Origin: Bacteroidota bacterium
Lineage (GTDB): Bacteria; Bacteroidota; Rhodothermia; Rhodothermales; JANQRZ01
Direction of reading: 5' to 3'
Assembly (NCBI GenBank): GCA_038746285.1
Contig: JBCDKT010000041.1
Coordinates: forward strand, 1 to 34,580
DNA length: 34,580 nucleotides
Under the pieces are notes generated by a model. It was not told the DNA's origin. It was given only the letters and a program-made list of their open reading frames with translations, and made no database searches. Shown in pieces: positions 1 to 7,175 of the stretch (its first letter is position 1; every line of letters starts with the position of its first letter). The position numbers and the translations under genes are program-made.

Positions 1-140
1 AGACCCAACCAGCCTGCGCCGTACTGGAAGCCCGTCAGCGGGCCCCGCCAGCGCGGCAAAGACTTGAAAGCGCTGACTACGCGCGTAGACGCCTGGACTG
101 TAGCGCCTCTCGGACCCGGGTTCGACTCCCGGCATCTCCA
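1..140 (+). ncRNA. ssrA: tmRNA 3' portion (5' part lies outside the window)
   Basis: This is the 3' part of transfer-messenger RNA, which rescues stalled ribosomes. The tRNA-like end is visible: a perfect 5-bp T stem (116-120 with 128-132) encloses the loop TTCGACT (121-127). An acceptor 3' strand (133-139) and a discriminator A at 140 follow. The stretch before it (GTAGACGCC and CGGAC elements) has the arrangement of a tmRNA 3' domain rather than a tRNA: there is no anticodon arm next to the T arm. CCA is not encoded, since CT follows A140. The tag-coding part and 5' end are upstream of the window. The last 14 bases of the gene are duplicated 28.3 kb away (see attL/attR). Confidence 0.9.
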
Positions 141-142
141 CT
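127..142 (+). other. attL core: end of tmRNA gene
   Basis: The 16-mer TCCCGGCATCTCCACT covers the T-loop end, the 3' T stem and the acceptor strand of tmRNA. It occurs again identically at 28402-28417. Tyrosine integrases commonly use the 3' ends of tRNA and tmRNA genes and recreate the gene end from element sequence. This copy stays with the functional tmRNA. Confidence 0.82.
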
Positions 143-146
143 CGAC

Positions 147-187
147 AAAACCCGCAACTGACTGCCTCGCAGCCGGTTGCGGGTTTT
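147..187 (+). terminator. Terminator after tmRNA
   Basis: The stem CCCGCAAC (151-158) pairs with GTTGCGGG (176-183). AAAA before it and a T-run after it (184-188) complete an intrinsic terminator. It lies on the element side of attL, so it is probably supplied by the integrated element. Confidence 0.85.
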
Positions 188-199
188 TCGTTTCCGACA

Positions 200-223
200 G
201 GTACCGGATTAGGTACCGGTTTC
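200..223 (+). repeat. Left GGTACCGG direct-repeat array (candidate integrase arm sites)
   Basis: Two 12-bp units, GGTACCGGATTA and GGTACCGGTTTC, lie end to end about 60 bp inside attL. Three units of the same type and orientation lie about 110 bp inside attR (28255-28290). Matching short direct repeats near both ends of an element beside a tyrosine integrase gene are typical of arm-type integrase or excisionase binding sites. That role is inference. Confidence 0.65.
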
Positions 224-565
224 TTCCGCGAGCCCTCCGAACGGCACCCTCGCGTGACCGACCGCCCCTCCCGCACCCTGCCACCCGTCGCCGAGCTCGC
301 GCTGGACCTCGGCCCGCCGGACGGGTGGCGCGGTGCCCCGGCTCCTCTGCGTCTCCGACACCCACGGCCAGGACGCGATACAAGGCCGACCCCTGGTACC
401 TCGACGCCCTCCGACGAGGGTCGATCGACGACTGGGCCCGCCCTCTGGTGCCTGACCGACGACGGGGTAAGTCGCGGGCAGGTCCGCTGAGTCCAGCATT
501 GGTGCGGTTCCCGGACGGAATCAGCGGCGTCAGGGCAGGTACGGGCGAACTGCCAAGGGGTCCGC
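224..565. other. Stretch without a convincing gene; possible decayed small gene
   Basis: Between the left repeats and the hydrolase terminator no intact gene is supported. From GTG at 254 the plus strand encodes a short frame ending near 490. A protein-like segment (YKADPWYLDALRRGSIDDWA, about 380-440) sits in another plus frame, and a tail resembling WCLTDDG sits in the first frame again. This looks like a small gene with compensating frameshifts, but it may be coincidence in GC-rich sequence. Confidence 0.25.
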
Positions 566-590
566 AAAAGGGGCCGTTTTCCGCAAACGG
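566..590 (-). terminator. Terminator of the metabolic operon
   Basis: On the minus strand CCGTTT (590-585) pairs with AAACGG (579-574) around a five-base loop. TTTT follows at 569-566. It lies 12 bases after the stop of the hydrolase gene, the last gene of the leftward operon. Confidence 0.6.
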
Positions 591-601
591 AGAGCGCCCG
601 C

Positions 602-1876
602 CTACGGCGAGCCGACGGCTGCGCCCGCACTACGGACTTTGGGAGCCAGCCACTCCAGGAGCTTCGCCGTCACCTCGGGCCGCCGGATCAGGTCGAAGTG
701 GTCCATCCCGACCGCCGTCCACGTCCGGCCCGGCGGCACCGCCAGACGACGGTCGGGGTCCGGGTGGCGACCGAGAGCGCTGGCGACGGGAACGAGCCCG
801 TCGCCGACCCAATGCCCGGCACCTCGGCGGAGACGACCTTCCGAGTCCTCAGCGATCACCGCTGCCACGAGGTAGCAGGTTACCCCAGCTGGAAGCGGGA
901 GGGGATGGCGGGCGTCTCCTCGCGGGGGCCGCTCGTGCCCGGCCCAGTCCTCGTCGAGGACGTTCCCGAACCGGAGGTCCGTTACGCCGGCGCTCCGGAC
1001 CCGGCCGATCCTCGCGAACGGGGCCGTCCAGCGCGTCGCGTCTAGGAGCGCGTCGACGACGGAGCCCGCGCGTTCGAGGGGCGCCCCGTGATGCGGCGAG
1101 CCGAGCGTGACGAGGGCGGCGCCTGCCGCGGGCCACCCGTGCCCGGCCTCGGCCCCGTAGTGGAACGCGCTCCGCGCGACGAGCCCGCCCATGCTGTGGC
1201 CGACGACGACGAGCCGGGACACCGGCCGGGGCCACGCCCTCACGAGGGCGTCGAGGGCGCCCGCGAGGTCCCGCCCGTTCTCCGAGATGTGACGGCCGCT
1301 GTTGTAGCGGAGCGCGACGGGCGTGGCCCCGAGCCCGGCCGCCAGCGCGTCGGGTGCACCGCTCTCGACCCACTGGCCGTCGTGCATGCAGATCCCGTGG
1401 ACGCGCACGAGGACCGTCTCGCGCGGATCGCTCACGGCCGCTGCGAGCGACGAGGCATCGAGGGCGAGGGGGCGGCCGTGGTAGCGGACGTGGGTCGGGG
1501 TCGCGAGCGGGTGGTCCTGGGCGGCGAGCGCGTCGCCGAGCACGCCGTTCAGCGCGGCGATCAGGGCCTCGCGCGTCGGGGAGTCGGCTGGCGGCGCGGC
1601 GCGCTCGCGCCGCGCGTCGCCGAGCGCCCACGTCCCGTCGAGGCCCCGCCGGACCCACGCCGTCACGGTCCGGATCGCCCGGTAGACGGCCCCCGCGATC
1701 CCTCGCGTCCGCAACGGTCGGCCGACGGGCGAGGCGACCGTCGCGTGGACGGCCTCGACGAGGTCCGTCACGCCCGCGACGGCGTCGGTGCCGAGGCGGG
1801 CGACGCCGTACAGGTCCTCGGCGGAGAACGGCGCGCGGCCGCGTGAGCGCCGGGACACGCGTGGGCGTCGGGGCAC
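602..1876 (-). CDS. Alpha/beta-hydrolase fold lipase/esterase
   Basis: This is a serine hydrolase of about 424 residues, probably a lipase or carboxylesterase. The nucleophile elbow GHSMGG is at residues 226-231 (Ser228), preceded by a strand RLVVV. HGICMHDGQW near 160 fits an oxyanion-hole region. GDGLVPVASALG (Asp359) and MDHFDLI (His393) complete a plausible catalytic triad. The first 120 residues are Arg/Ala-rich and helical, with no clear signal peptide. The start is GTG, 3 bases after the stop of the SDR gene, so the two are probably co-transcribed. It is the last gene of a leftward operon with aldehyde- and lipid-type enzymes. A role in releasing an acyl or alcohol group that the other enzymes process is inference; the substrate is unknown. 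Confidence 0.8.
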   Translation of the reverse strand: MPRRPRVSRRSRGRAPFSAEDLYGVARLGTDAVAGVTDLVEAVHATVASPVGRPLRTRGIAGAVYRAIRTVTAWVRRGLDGTWALGDARRERAAPPADSPTREALIAALNGVLGDALAAQDHPLATPTHVRYHGRPLALDASSLAAAVSDPRETVLVRVHGICMHDGQWVESGAPDALAAGLGATPVALRYNSGRHISENGRDLAGALDALVRAWPRPVSRLVVVGHSMGGLVARSAFHYGAEAGHGWPAAGAALVTLGSPHHGAPLERAGSVVDALLDATRWTAPFARIGRVRSAGVTDLRFGNVLDEDWAGHERPPRGDARHPLPLPAGVTCYLVAAVIAEDSEGRLRRGAGHWVGDGLVPVASALGRHPDPDRRLAVPPGRTWTAVGMDHFDLIRRPEVTAKLLEWLAPKVRSAGAAVGSP

Positions 1877-1879
1877 CGG

Positions 1880-2980
1880 TCAGACCATCGCCGCGGCCGA
1901 GACGTCCGGGTGCGCCCGCACGAAGCCAACGAGCCGGTCGGCGTACGACGCGAACGGTGGGCACGCCACGCCCGTGCCCTCCAGGTCGCGCGTCGCGTGG
2001 TCCGTCGCGTACCGCGTCGGGAGCGTGAAGTAGGCGAGCGTCTCGGGGCCGATCCCCGTCCACTCCGACAGGCCGGGGACGTGCGCGAGCGCCCCGCTGG
2101 CGAGCCGCTCCGGCAGCGGGATCCGGACCGGCCGCCGCTCCGTCGTCCGCCCCAGCACGCGGATCATCCCGTCGACGGTGAGCGGGCGGGGGTCGGCGAG
2201 GTGGTAGACCCGGCCCTCCGAGGCGTCCATCGCGCTGAGCACGTCGATCGCGTCGACGACGAAGTCTTGCGGGACGACGTTCACCTCCGTCCGCTCAGGG
2301 TCGCCGACGACGGGAATCGGCACCGCGCGCGGCCAGCGGAGCATCCACTGGATGAGCGAGTACGGCCCGTCGTACTTCTGCGTCGCGCCGGTCCGGCTGT
2401 CGCCGACGACGATGGCCGGGCGGTAGACCGTCGCCGGGAGCCCGCCGGCCATCGCCCGCTGGACCTCGACCTCGGCGAGGTACTTCGTCTCCTCGTAGTG
2501 GTTGTTGAACGCCTGGCCGCGCGCGAGGTCGCTCTCGCGGAACACGCCGGGCAGCCGCCCGCTCACGAAGCAGGTGCTGACGTACTGGAACCGCCGGAGC
2601 GAGGCGGCGCCCTCCGCGAAGGCGAGCACGTGGCGCGTACCGTCGACGTTGACGCGGTGGGCGAGGTCGCGGCCGACGGCGAGGTCGTAGACGGCCGCGA
2701 GGTGGTAGACCTCCCGCGTCCGCGCCCGGAGCGCCGCGGCCGTCTCGGCGCCGAGCCCCAGGTCGGGGCGCGTGATGTCGCCCTCGACGAGCTCGATCCG
2801 CCCACGTCGGCCGTCGACCTCGGCCTCGATCTCTCGGGCTCGGGCCTCGGCCAGCGCGCGGTATTTGGGCTGGACGAGTGCCGTGATCGTGACGTCCGAG
2901 TCGTGGCGGTCGAGGAGGCGGCTGGCGAGCGCCGAGCCGAGAAAGCCGGGGAAGCCGGTCAGGAAGATCGTGGAAGGCAT
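1880..2980 (-). CDS. Extended SDR, NAD-binding male-sterility/epimerase type
   Basis: This is an NAD(P)-dependent oxidoreductase of 366 residues. The N-terminus starts directly with the Rossmann motif: TGFPGFLG (residues 8-15). VEGDITRPDLGLG, YHLAAVYDL and VNVDGTRHVL (111-119) follow, which are hallmarks of the NAD_binding_4/fatty acyl reductase-like group. Catalytic residues are Ser135 (YVSTCFVSG) and the YxxxK motif Tyr162/Lys166. I chose the ATG at 2980 because it puts the Rossmann strand at the N-terminus; upstream codons in the frame have no domain content. The family includes sugar epimerases, hydroxysteroid dehydrogenases and acyl reductases. Next to a fatty acid hydroxylase and an ALDH, a lipid or sterol-type substrate is more likely than a sugar (inference). 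Confidence 0.85.
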   Translation of the reverse strand: MPSTIFLTGFPGFLGSALASRLLDRHDSDVTITALVQPKYRALAEARAREIEAEVDGRRGRIELVEGDITRPDLGLGAETAAALRARTREVYHLAAVYDLAVGRDLAHRVNVDGTRHVLAFAEGAASLRRFQYVSTCFVSGRLPGVFRESDLARGQAFNNHYEETKYLAEVEVQRAMAGGLPATVYRPAIVVGDSRTGATQKYDGPYSLIQWMLRWPRAVPIPVVGDPERTEVNVVPQDFVVDAIDVLSAMDASEGRVYHLADPRPLTVDGMIRVLGRTTERRPVRIPLPERLASGALAHVPGLSEWTGIGPETLAYFTLPTRYATDHATRDLEGTGVACPPFASYADRLVGFVRAHPDVSAAAMV

Positions 2981-3036
2981 CGCGAAGGGGGGAGCAAGGG
3001 GGAAGGCGTGAGGGGCGGGTGCTGAGGGTGGGACGG

Positions 3037-3945
3037 CTACGCGGCTTCGTCCTCCCGCCGGACGTGCTCGCGGTACTGCTCGGTCGTCATCCGCGAGCCG
3101 TCGTGGCTCCACCCCGGCGGGCCAAACAGGTAGCCCGCTCGTGCTCGCCACGAGGGCGCCTCGAGAACGTCCCGCCAGACGTCGGCCCACTCGTGGAACG
3201 CGATGCGGAACGGGTGGTGCGACTCGAGCGGCGTCGTGATCCCGTACGTCGGCCGGTGGCGCTCCTCCTGGAACGTCCCGAACAGCCGGTCCCACACGAT
3301 GAGCATTCCCCCGTGGTTCTTGTCGAGGTACTCGACGTCGGAGCCGTGGTGGACCCGGTGGTGGCTCGGCGTGTTGAACACCCACTCGACGGGGCGCGGC
3401 AGCTTCCCGACGGTCTCGGTGTGGATCCAGAACTGGTAGAGCAAGCTCACCGACTGCATCGCGAGCACGGCGACCGGGTGGAACCCCACGAGCGGGAGCC
3501 AGACCCAGAACAGGAAGGTCCCGGAGACCGTCCCGGTCCAGGTCTGCCGGAGCGCGGTCGAGAGGTTGTACCGCTCCGACGAGTGGTGGACGACGTGGCT
3601 GGCCCAGAAGTACCGGACCTCGTGGCTCTTCCGGTGGAACCAGTAGTAGGTGAGGTCGTCGGCGAGGAACAGGAGCGGCCAGCTCCACCACGCGAGCGGG
3701 CTGAGCGCGTCCGGGAAGAGAGCGAGGTGGCGGTAGACGAGCCAGTAGACGCCGAGGGCTGCGGCCTTCCCGGCGAGGTTCATCACCACGTTCCCGACCC
3801 CCATCGTCAGGCTCGCCGCCGTGTCCTTCGCGTCGTAGAGCTCGAGCCGCTCCCGAGCCGAGAACACGGCCTCGACGACCATGAGGACCACGAACGCCGG
3901 GATGGCGAAGAGGATGAGGTCGGGCGCTTCGAAGAAGATCTCCAT
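3037..3945 (-). CDS. Membrane fatty acid hydroxylase / sterol desaturase family protein
   Basis: This is an integral membrane di-iron oxygenase of 302 residues. Hydrophobic segments lie near residues 9-28, 45-70, 85-100 and 130-170. The histidine clusters are complete: HRKSH (104-108), HVVHH (117-121), His175, and HHRVHH (195-200). Members hydroxylate or desaturate fatty acids, sterols, carotenoids or sphingolipids using O2. The length is normal for a bacterial stand-alone member. It lies 56 bp upstream of the SDR gene in the same direction. Together with the SDR and ALDH it suggests O2-dependent modification and oxidation of a lipid. The exact substrate cannot be read from the sequence. Confidence 0.9.
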   Translation of the reverse strand: MEIFFEAPDLILFAIPAFVVLMVVEAVFSARERLELYDAKDTAASLTMGVGNVVMNLAGKAAALGVYWLVYRHLALFPDALSPLAWWSWPLLFLADDLTYYWFHRKSHEVRYFWASHVVHHSSERYNLSTALRQTWTGTVSGTFLFWVWLPLVGFHPVAVLAMQSVSLLYQFWIHTETVGKLPRPVEWVFNTPSHHRVHHGSDVEYLDKNHGGMLIVWDRLFGTFQEERHRPTYGITTPLESHHPFRIAFHEWADVWRDVLEAPSWRARAGYLFGPPGWSHDGSRMTTEQYREHVRREDEAA

Positions 3946-3963
3946 GGGCGTCGGGTCCGCTGG

Positions 3964-4098
3964 CTAGCCGGATCGGTCGGCGTAGGCGCCATGAGTCAGA
4001 GGCCAGACGTGCGTCCCCCCGGCTCCCGGTAGAAGCCGCTCCGCGGTGGCTCGGACGCCGTCGAGGGCCTGACTGGCGGCGGGTCGTGAGGGCGTCAC
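3964..4098 (-). pseudogene. Short coupled frame, possible remnant of an oxidoreductase gene
   Basis: A 44-codon frame starts with GTG overlapping the ALDH stop (GTGA, 4098-4095) and ends at 3964. The translation contains ALDGVRATAERLLPG, an amphipathic N-terminal helix of the kind seen at the start of some GMC oxidoreductases or gluconate dehydrogenase small subunits. In comparable ALDH/SDR clusters an alcohol oxidoreductase would fit here. I infer a gene deleted down to its first codons; it could equally be a chance frame. Confidence 0.3.
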
Positions 4099-5678
4099 CG
4101 GACGAGGGGGAGGCGGCGGAGCACGCGGAGCGCGGCCGTCATCCGCCCGACGAACCGGCAGGCGTCCTCGCCGACGCCCGGCCCGAGCGGGAGCCCGCGC
4201 TGGACGGCGACCGTCTGCGCCTCGGTGTACTTCAGGAGCCCCTCGCGGCCGTGGCGGCGGCCGAGCCCCGACGCCTTCATCCCGCCCATCGGGGCGTCGA
4301 CCGAGGCCCACGTCGCGGCGTAGGCCTCGTTCACGTTGACCGTCCCGCACTCGACGCGTCGGGCGAGGCGGCGGCCCCGGGCCACGTCGCGCGTCCAGAC
4401 GCTCGCGTTGAGCCCGTACTCGCTCGCGTTCGCCAGGCGGACGGCCTCGTCCTCGTCGGCCACGCGGTAGACCGAGACGACCGGGCCGAACGTCTCCTCG
4501 GCCGCCACGTCCATCTCGGGCGTCACGCCCTCCAGCACGGTCGGGGCGTAGAAGAACGGGCCGAGGTCGGGGCGAGCCTCGCCGCCCGTGAGCGCGACGG
4601 CGCCCTTGGCGAGCGCGTCCTCGACGTGGGCCGAGACCTTGTCGAACTGGGCCTGCGACGCGAGCGAGCCCATGTCGACGTCGTAAGACGCGGAGGCCCC
4701 CAGCCGGAGCCCTCCGGCCCGCTCGGCGAAGCGCGCGACGAACGCGTCGTAGACGGCGTCCTCGACGTAGATCCGCTCGGGCGAGACGCAGAGCTGGCCC
4801 GCGTTCGCGAACGCCCCCCGCACGAGCCCGTCGACGGCCCGGTCGAGGTCGGCGTCGTCGAGCACGATGGCCGGGTTCTTCCCGCCCAGCTCCAGCGAGG
4901 CGTGGACGAGGTGCTCGCCCGCCTGCGCCGCGACGATCCGCCCGACGCGCGTCGAGCCCGTGAACCCGACGAAGTCGACCGACTCCACGAGCGGCGGGCC
5001 GAGCGTGGCCCCGTCGCCGGGGACGACCTCGAACAAGCCCTCGGGCAGGCCCGCCTCGTGGAGCAGGTCCACGGCCCGGAGCGCCGTGAGCGTCGTCTGC
5101 TCGGCCGGCTTGAGCACGACGGCGTTCCCCGCCAGGAGCGCCGGGATCGCGTCCGTGATGGCGAGCGTGAGCGGGTAGTTCCACGGCGCGATGATCCCGA
5201 CGACGCCGACGGGGTGCCGGTACTCGTGGGCGGTTGTCAAGAGCGGGAGCGCGCCCCGGCGGCGGCGCGGGCGGAGCATCCCCTCGGCGCGGACGGCGTA
5301 GTGCCGCGCGACGACGGCGACGTCGAGGACCTCCTCGACCGCGTGGCGCCGGGCCTTCCCGCTCTCGAGCTGCATGAGGTCGACGAGCTCCTCGCGGTGG
5401 TCGAGCACGAGGTCGTGGTAGCGGAGCACGACCTCCCGGCGCCGCGCGTGCGGCGTGGCCTCCCACGACGCCTGGGCCTCGCGGGCGCGGTCGACGGCGG
5501 CACGGAGGTCGCCCGGCGTGCCGAGCGGGAGCGAGACGACGGTCTCGCCCGTGAACGGGGCGCGGACGTCGAGCCGCTCGGCGTCGGGGCCGACGCGGAC
5601 CCGGTCGAGCAGCCGCTCGACGGCGGCCGGCGTAGCGCCGGCGGTCGGGGGGGCGGGCGTGTGGGTGAACGTCAGCAT
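4095..5678 (-). CDS. Aldehyde dehydrogenase (succinate-semialdehyde dehydrogenase-like)
   Basis: This is an NAD(P)-dependent aldehyde dehydrogenase of 527 residues, a full-length member of the family. It converts an aldehyde to a carboxylate. Signatures: APWNYP (164-169, Asn167 of the oxyanion pocket), LKPAEQT (Lys190, cofactor), FTGSTRVG (239-246), ELGGKNP (Glu263 general base), and NAGQLCVSP with catalytic Cys297. ETFGPV and the late GGMKASGLGR motif are also present. A roughly 20-residue Pro/Ala tail precedes the domain. It lies 22 bp downstream of the SDR-like gene at 5701 and heads the enzymatic part of the TetR-flanked operon. The family resemblance to succinate-semialdehyde dehydrogenases does not fix the substrate; a medium- or long-chain aldehyde is plausible from context. 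Confidence 0.92.
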   Translation of the reverse strand: MLTFTHTPAPPTAGATPAAVERLLDRVRVGPDAERLDVRAPFTGETVVSLPLGTPGDLRAAVDRAREAQASWEATPHARRREVVLRYHDLVLDHREELVDLMQLESGKARRHAVEEVLDVAVVARHYAVRAEGMLRPRRRRGALPLLTTAHEYRHPVGVVGIIAPWNYPLTLAITDAIPALLAGNAVVLKPAEQTTLTALRAVDLLHEAGLPEGLFEVVPGDGATLGPPLVESVDFVGFTGSTRVGRIVAAQAGEHLVHASLELGGKNPAIVLDDADLDRAVDGLVRGAFANAGQLCVSPERIYVEDAVYDAFVARFAERAGGLRLGASASYDVDMGSLASQAQFDKVSAHVEDALAKGAVALTGGEARPDLGPFFYAPTVLEGVTPEMDVAAEETFGPVVSVYRVADEDEAVRLANASEYGLNASVWTRDVARGRRLARRVECGTVNVNEAYAATWASVDAPMGGMKASGLGRRHGREGLLKYTEAQTVAVQRGLPLGPGVGEDACRFVGRMTAALRVLRRLPLVR

Positions 5679-5700
5679 GTAGGTGAGGAGGTGGAGAGGG

Positions 5701-6393
5701 TCAGGCCGTTCGTGGATGGCCGGGCCAGAGGTCGCGCTCGAGGTCCTCCCACGAGAGCGCCGCGTCGAGGTCGACGTCGACCACCTGCGTCCACGCCCGG
5801 ACCCCCGACACGACGGCGCCGGCCAGGGAGGCCCCGGACGCCCCGACCCGGAGGGCCGCGGACAGCGCGCGGAAGGGGAGGCCGGCCGTGGCGACCGCGC
5901 GGCGGACGACCGCCGAGGGCCGGACCCACGCCCACACCTGCGAGCCCGACGGGCCGGAGCTCGCGGCGGCGAGCGGGACGACGTGGAGGCGTCGGAGCCG
6001 CGGGCACTCGTCGGCGAAGTCCTGGACGTGGCCGGTCTCGACGTCTGCGCGGGGGGCCACGCAGTAGATCTCGTCCGCGGTGTCGAGCAGGCGCCACGCC
6101 GTGTGGGGGAGGCCGAGGCCCGGCTCGGCCGCCGACCCCTCGTGCACCGTGAGCCGCGCCCCGCCTGGGGCGTCGGCCAGACGAGCCGCGTCGCGTCGGC
6201 CGTCGGCGGGGACGACCCACGCGATGGCCCGGTCGCCGGCCCGGAGGAGCCGGCGGACGACGGCCTCGGCCTCCGGCGATGGTCGGCCGACGACGATCAC
6301 GACGGGCGCGGGGCGGAGTCTCGCGGCGGGGTCGCTTGGTCGGGACCGGGCAGCACCGTTGACGCGGTGGAAGTCGGAGGGGTCGGGGGGCAT
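5701..6393 (-). CDS. Degenerate SDR-like (NAD-binding 4-type) protein
   Basis: This protein of 230 residues looks like a shortened and degenerate relative of the SDR encoded at 1880-2980. A Rossmann-like opening is present (PVVIVVGRPSPEAEAVVRRL), but the TGxxGxxG glycine motif is replaced by GRPSPEAEA. EPGLGLPHTAWRLLDTADEIYCVAP matches the LGLxxxxxxxLxxxxxEVYHLAA region of that family. The YxxxK catalytic motif is missing. It may have lost catalysis, or bind an acyl or nucleotide ligand for regulation. The ATG at 6393 was chosen because the longer frame runs through the promoter region. It is the first gene of the leftward operon, divergent from the TetR gene. Function unknown. Confidence 0.65.
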   Translation of the reverse strand: MPPDPSDFHRVNGAARSRPSDPAARLRPAPVVIVVGRPSPEAEAVVRRLLRAGDRAIAWVVPADGRRDAARLADAPGGARLTVHEGSAAEPGLGLPHTAWRLLDTADEIYCVAPRADVETGHVQDFADECPRLRRLHVVPLAAASSGPSGSQVWAWVRPSAVVRRAVATAGLPFRALSAALRVGASGASLAGAVVSGVRAWTQVVDVDLDAALSWEDLERDLWPGHPRTA

Positions 6394-6412
6394 GGGCTCT
6401 TTATTAAGCGTT

Positions 6413-6450
6413 TGCTCAATGAGCATAGGGTATATTGAGCATCTGGTCAA
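6413..6450. promoter_or_regulatory. Dyad operators between the TetR gene and the metabolic operon
   Basis: TGCTCAATGAGCA (6413-6425) is a perfect 13-bp dyad with a central A. Ten bases on, TTGAGCATCTGGTCAA (6435-6450) repeats the TGAGCA half and forms a weaker dyad. Both lie in the 76-bp gap between divergent starts at 6393 and 6470. The gap is notably AT-rich for this DNA, and TATATTG at 6431 could be a -7/-10 element. This is a probable TetR-type operator controlling both directions. Confidence 0.7.
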
Positions 6451-6469
6451 CACGCTCCGCCGAATCTTC

Positions 6470-7090
6470 ATGCCCGGCCCCCGCATCCCCGAAGCCCAGC
6501 GCCGCGAGGAGCTCCTCCAGGCTGCCTACCGCGTCGCCGTCCGCGACCGCGTCGGCGGGCTCACGACGCGGGCGGTCGCCGCCGAGGCCGGCGTGAGCAA
6601 CGGGCTCCTCTTCTTCCACTTCAAGAACCGCGAGGGCTTGGTCCTCGCCCTCCTCGACCGCCTCCTCGAGGCGACGGTCCTCGTCCCGGACACGACGGGG
6701 ATGGACGACCTCCACCCGGCGGAACGGTTCTTCCGCGCGCTCGCCCGGGACGTCGAGGGGCTCCCGAAGAACCGCGACCGCGTCGCGCTCCTCGTCGACT
6801 ACTGGGTCTTGGGGACCCAGAATGACGAGGTCCAGGACCGGATCCGGACGGCGCTCAGCGACTACCGCGAGGCGTACGTCCCGCTCACGCGGGCCGCCAT
6901 CGAGCACGACCCCGACCGGCACCCCGGCGTGACGCCGGAGTCGCTCGCGGCCGTGGCGACCGGGTTCGTCGAGGGGTGCGCGATGCAGGTGGTCATGGAC
7001 CCCGAGCGGTTCGACGTCCCGGCCTACGTCGCGACGCTGCGCTCCATCGTCCTCCGCGGCCTCGACGTCGGGGTCGGGGGTCCCGCGTAG
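6470..7090 (+). CDS. TetR/AcrR family transcriptional regulator
   Basis: This is a one-component repressor of 206 residues. The N-terminal helix-turn-helix spans about residues 12-58: RREELLQAAYRVAVRDRVGGLTTRAVAAEAGVSNGLL-type, ending in FFHFKNREGLVLALLDRLL, the usual TetR recognition helix and signature. The C-terminal part is helical and presumably binds a ligand. ATG at 6470 gives the normal short N-terminus before the HTH. It is transcribed away from the SDR/ALDH/hydroxylase operon with dyad operators between, so it most likely represses that operon and itself until a lipid, alcohol or aldehyde ligand appears (inference). Confidence 0.9.
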   Translation: MPGPRIPEAQRREELLQAAYRVAVRDRVGGLTTRAVAAEAGVSNGLLFFHFKNREGLVLALLDRLLEATVLVPDTTGMDDLHPAERFFRALARDVEGLPKNRDRVALLVDYWVLGTQNDEVQDRIRTALSDYREAYVPLTRAAIEHDPDRHPGVTPESLAAVATGFVEGCAMQVVMDPERFDVPAYVATLRSIVLRGLDVGVGGPA

Positions 7091-7133
7091 GGCCGGCCGG
7101 GAGTCGCCGGGAGCGGAATCGGCTGCGCAAATC

Positions 7134-7148
7134 CACCACCGAGTGGTG
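7134..7148. terminator. Hairpin between convergent genes
   Basis: CACCAC (7134-7139), loop CGA, GTGGTG (7143-7148). It lies in the 85-bp gap between the TetR stop (7090) and the stop of the minus-strand PAPS-reductase-like gene (7176). There is no T-run, so this is only a plausible bidirectional terminator. Confidence 0.4.
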
Positions 7149-7175
7149 AGATATCCACCACGGCGGCAGCGGGCG

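Noticed and set aside
4086-6152. Long plus-strand open frame opposite the ALDH and SDR-like genes
   Set aside because: The translation is Arg/Glu/Val low-complexity and mirrors the codon bias of the real minus-strand genes; no domain is visible.
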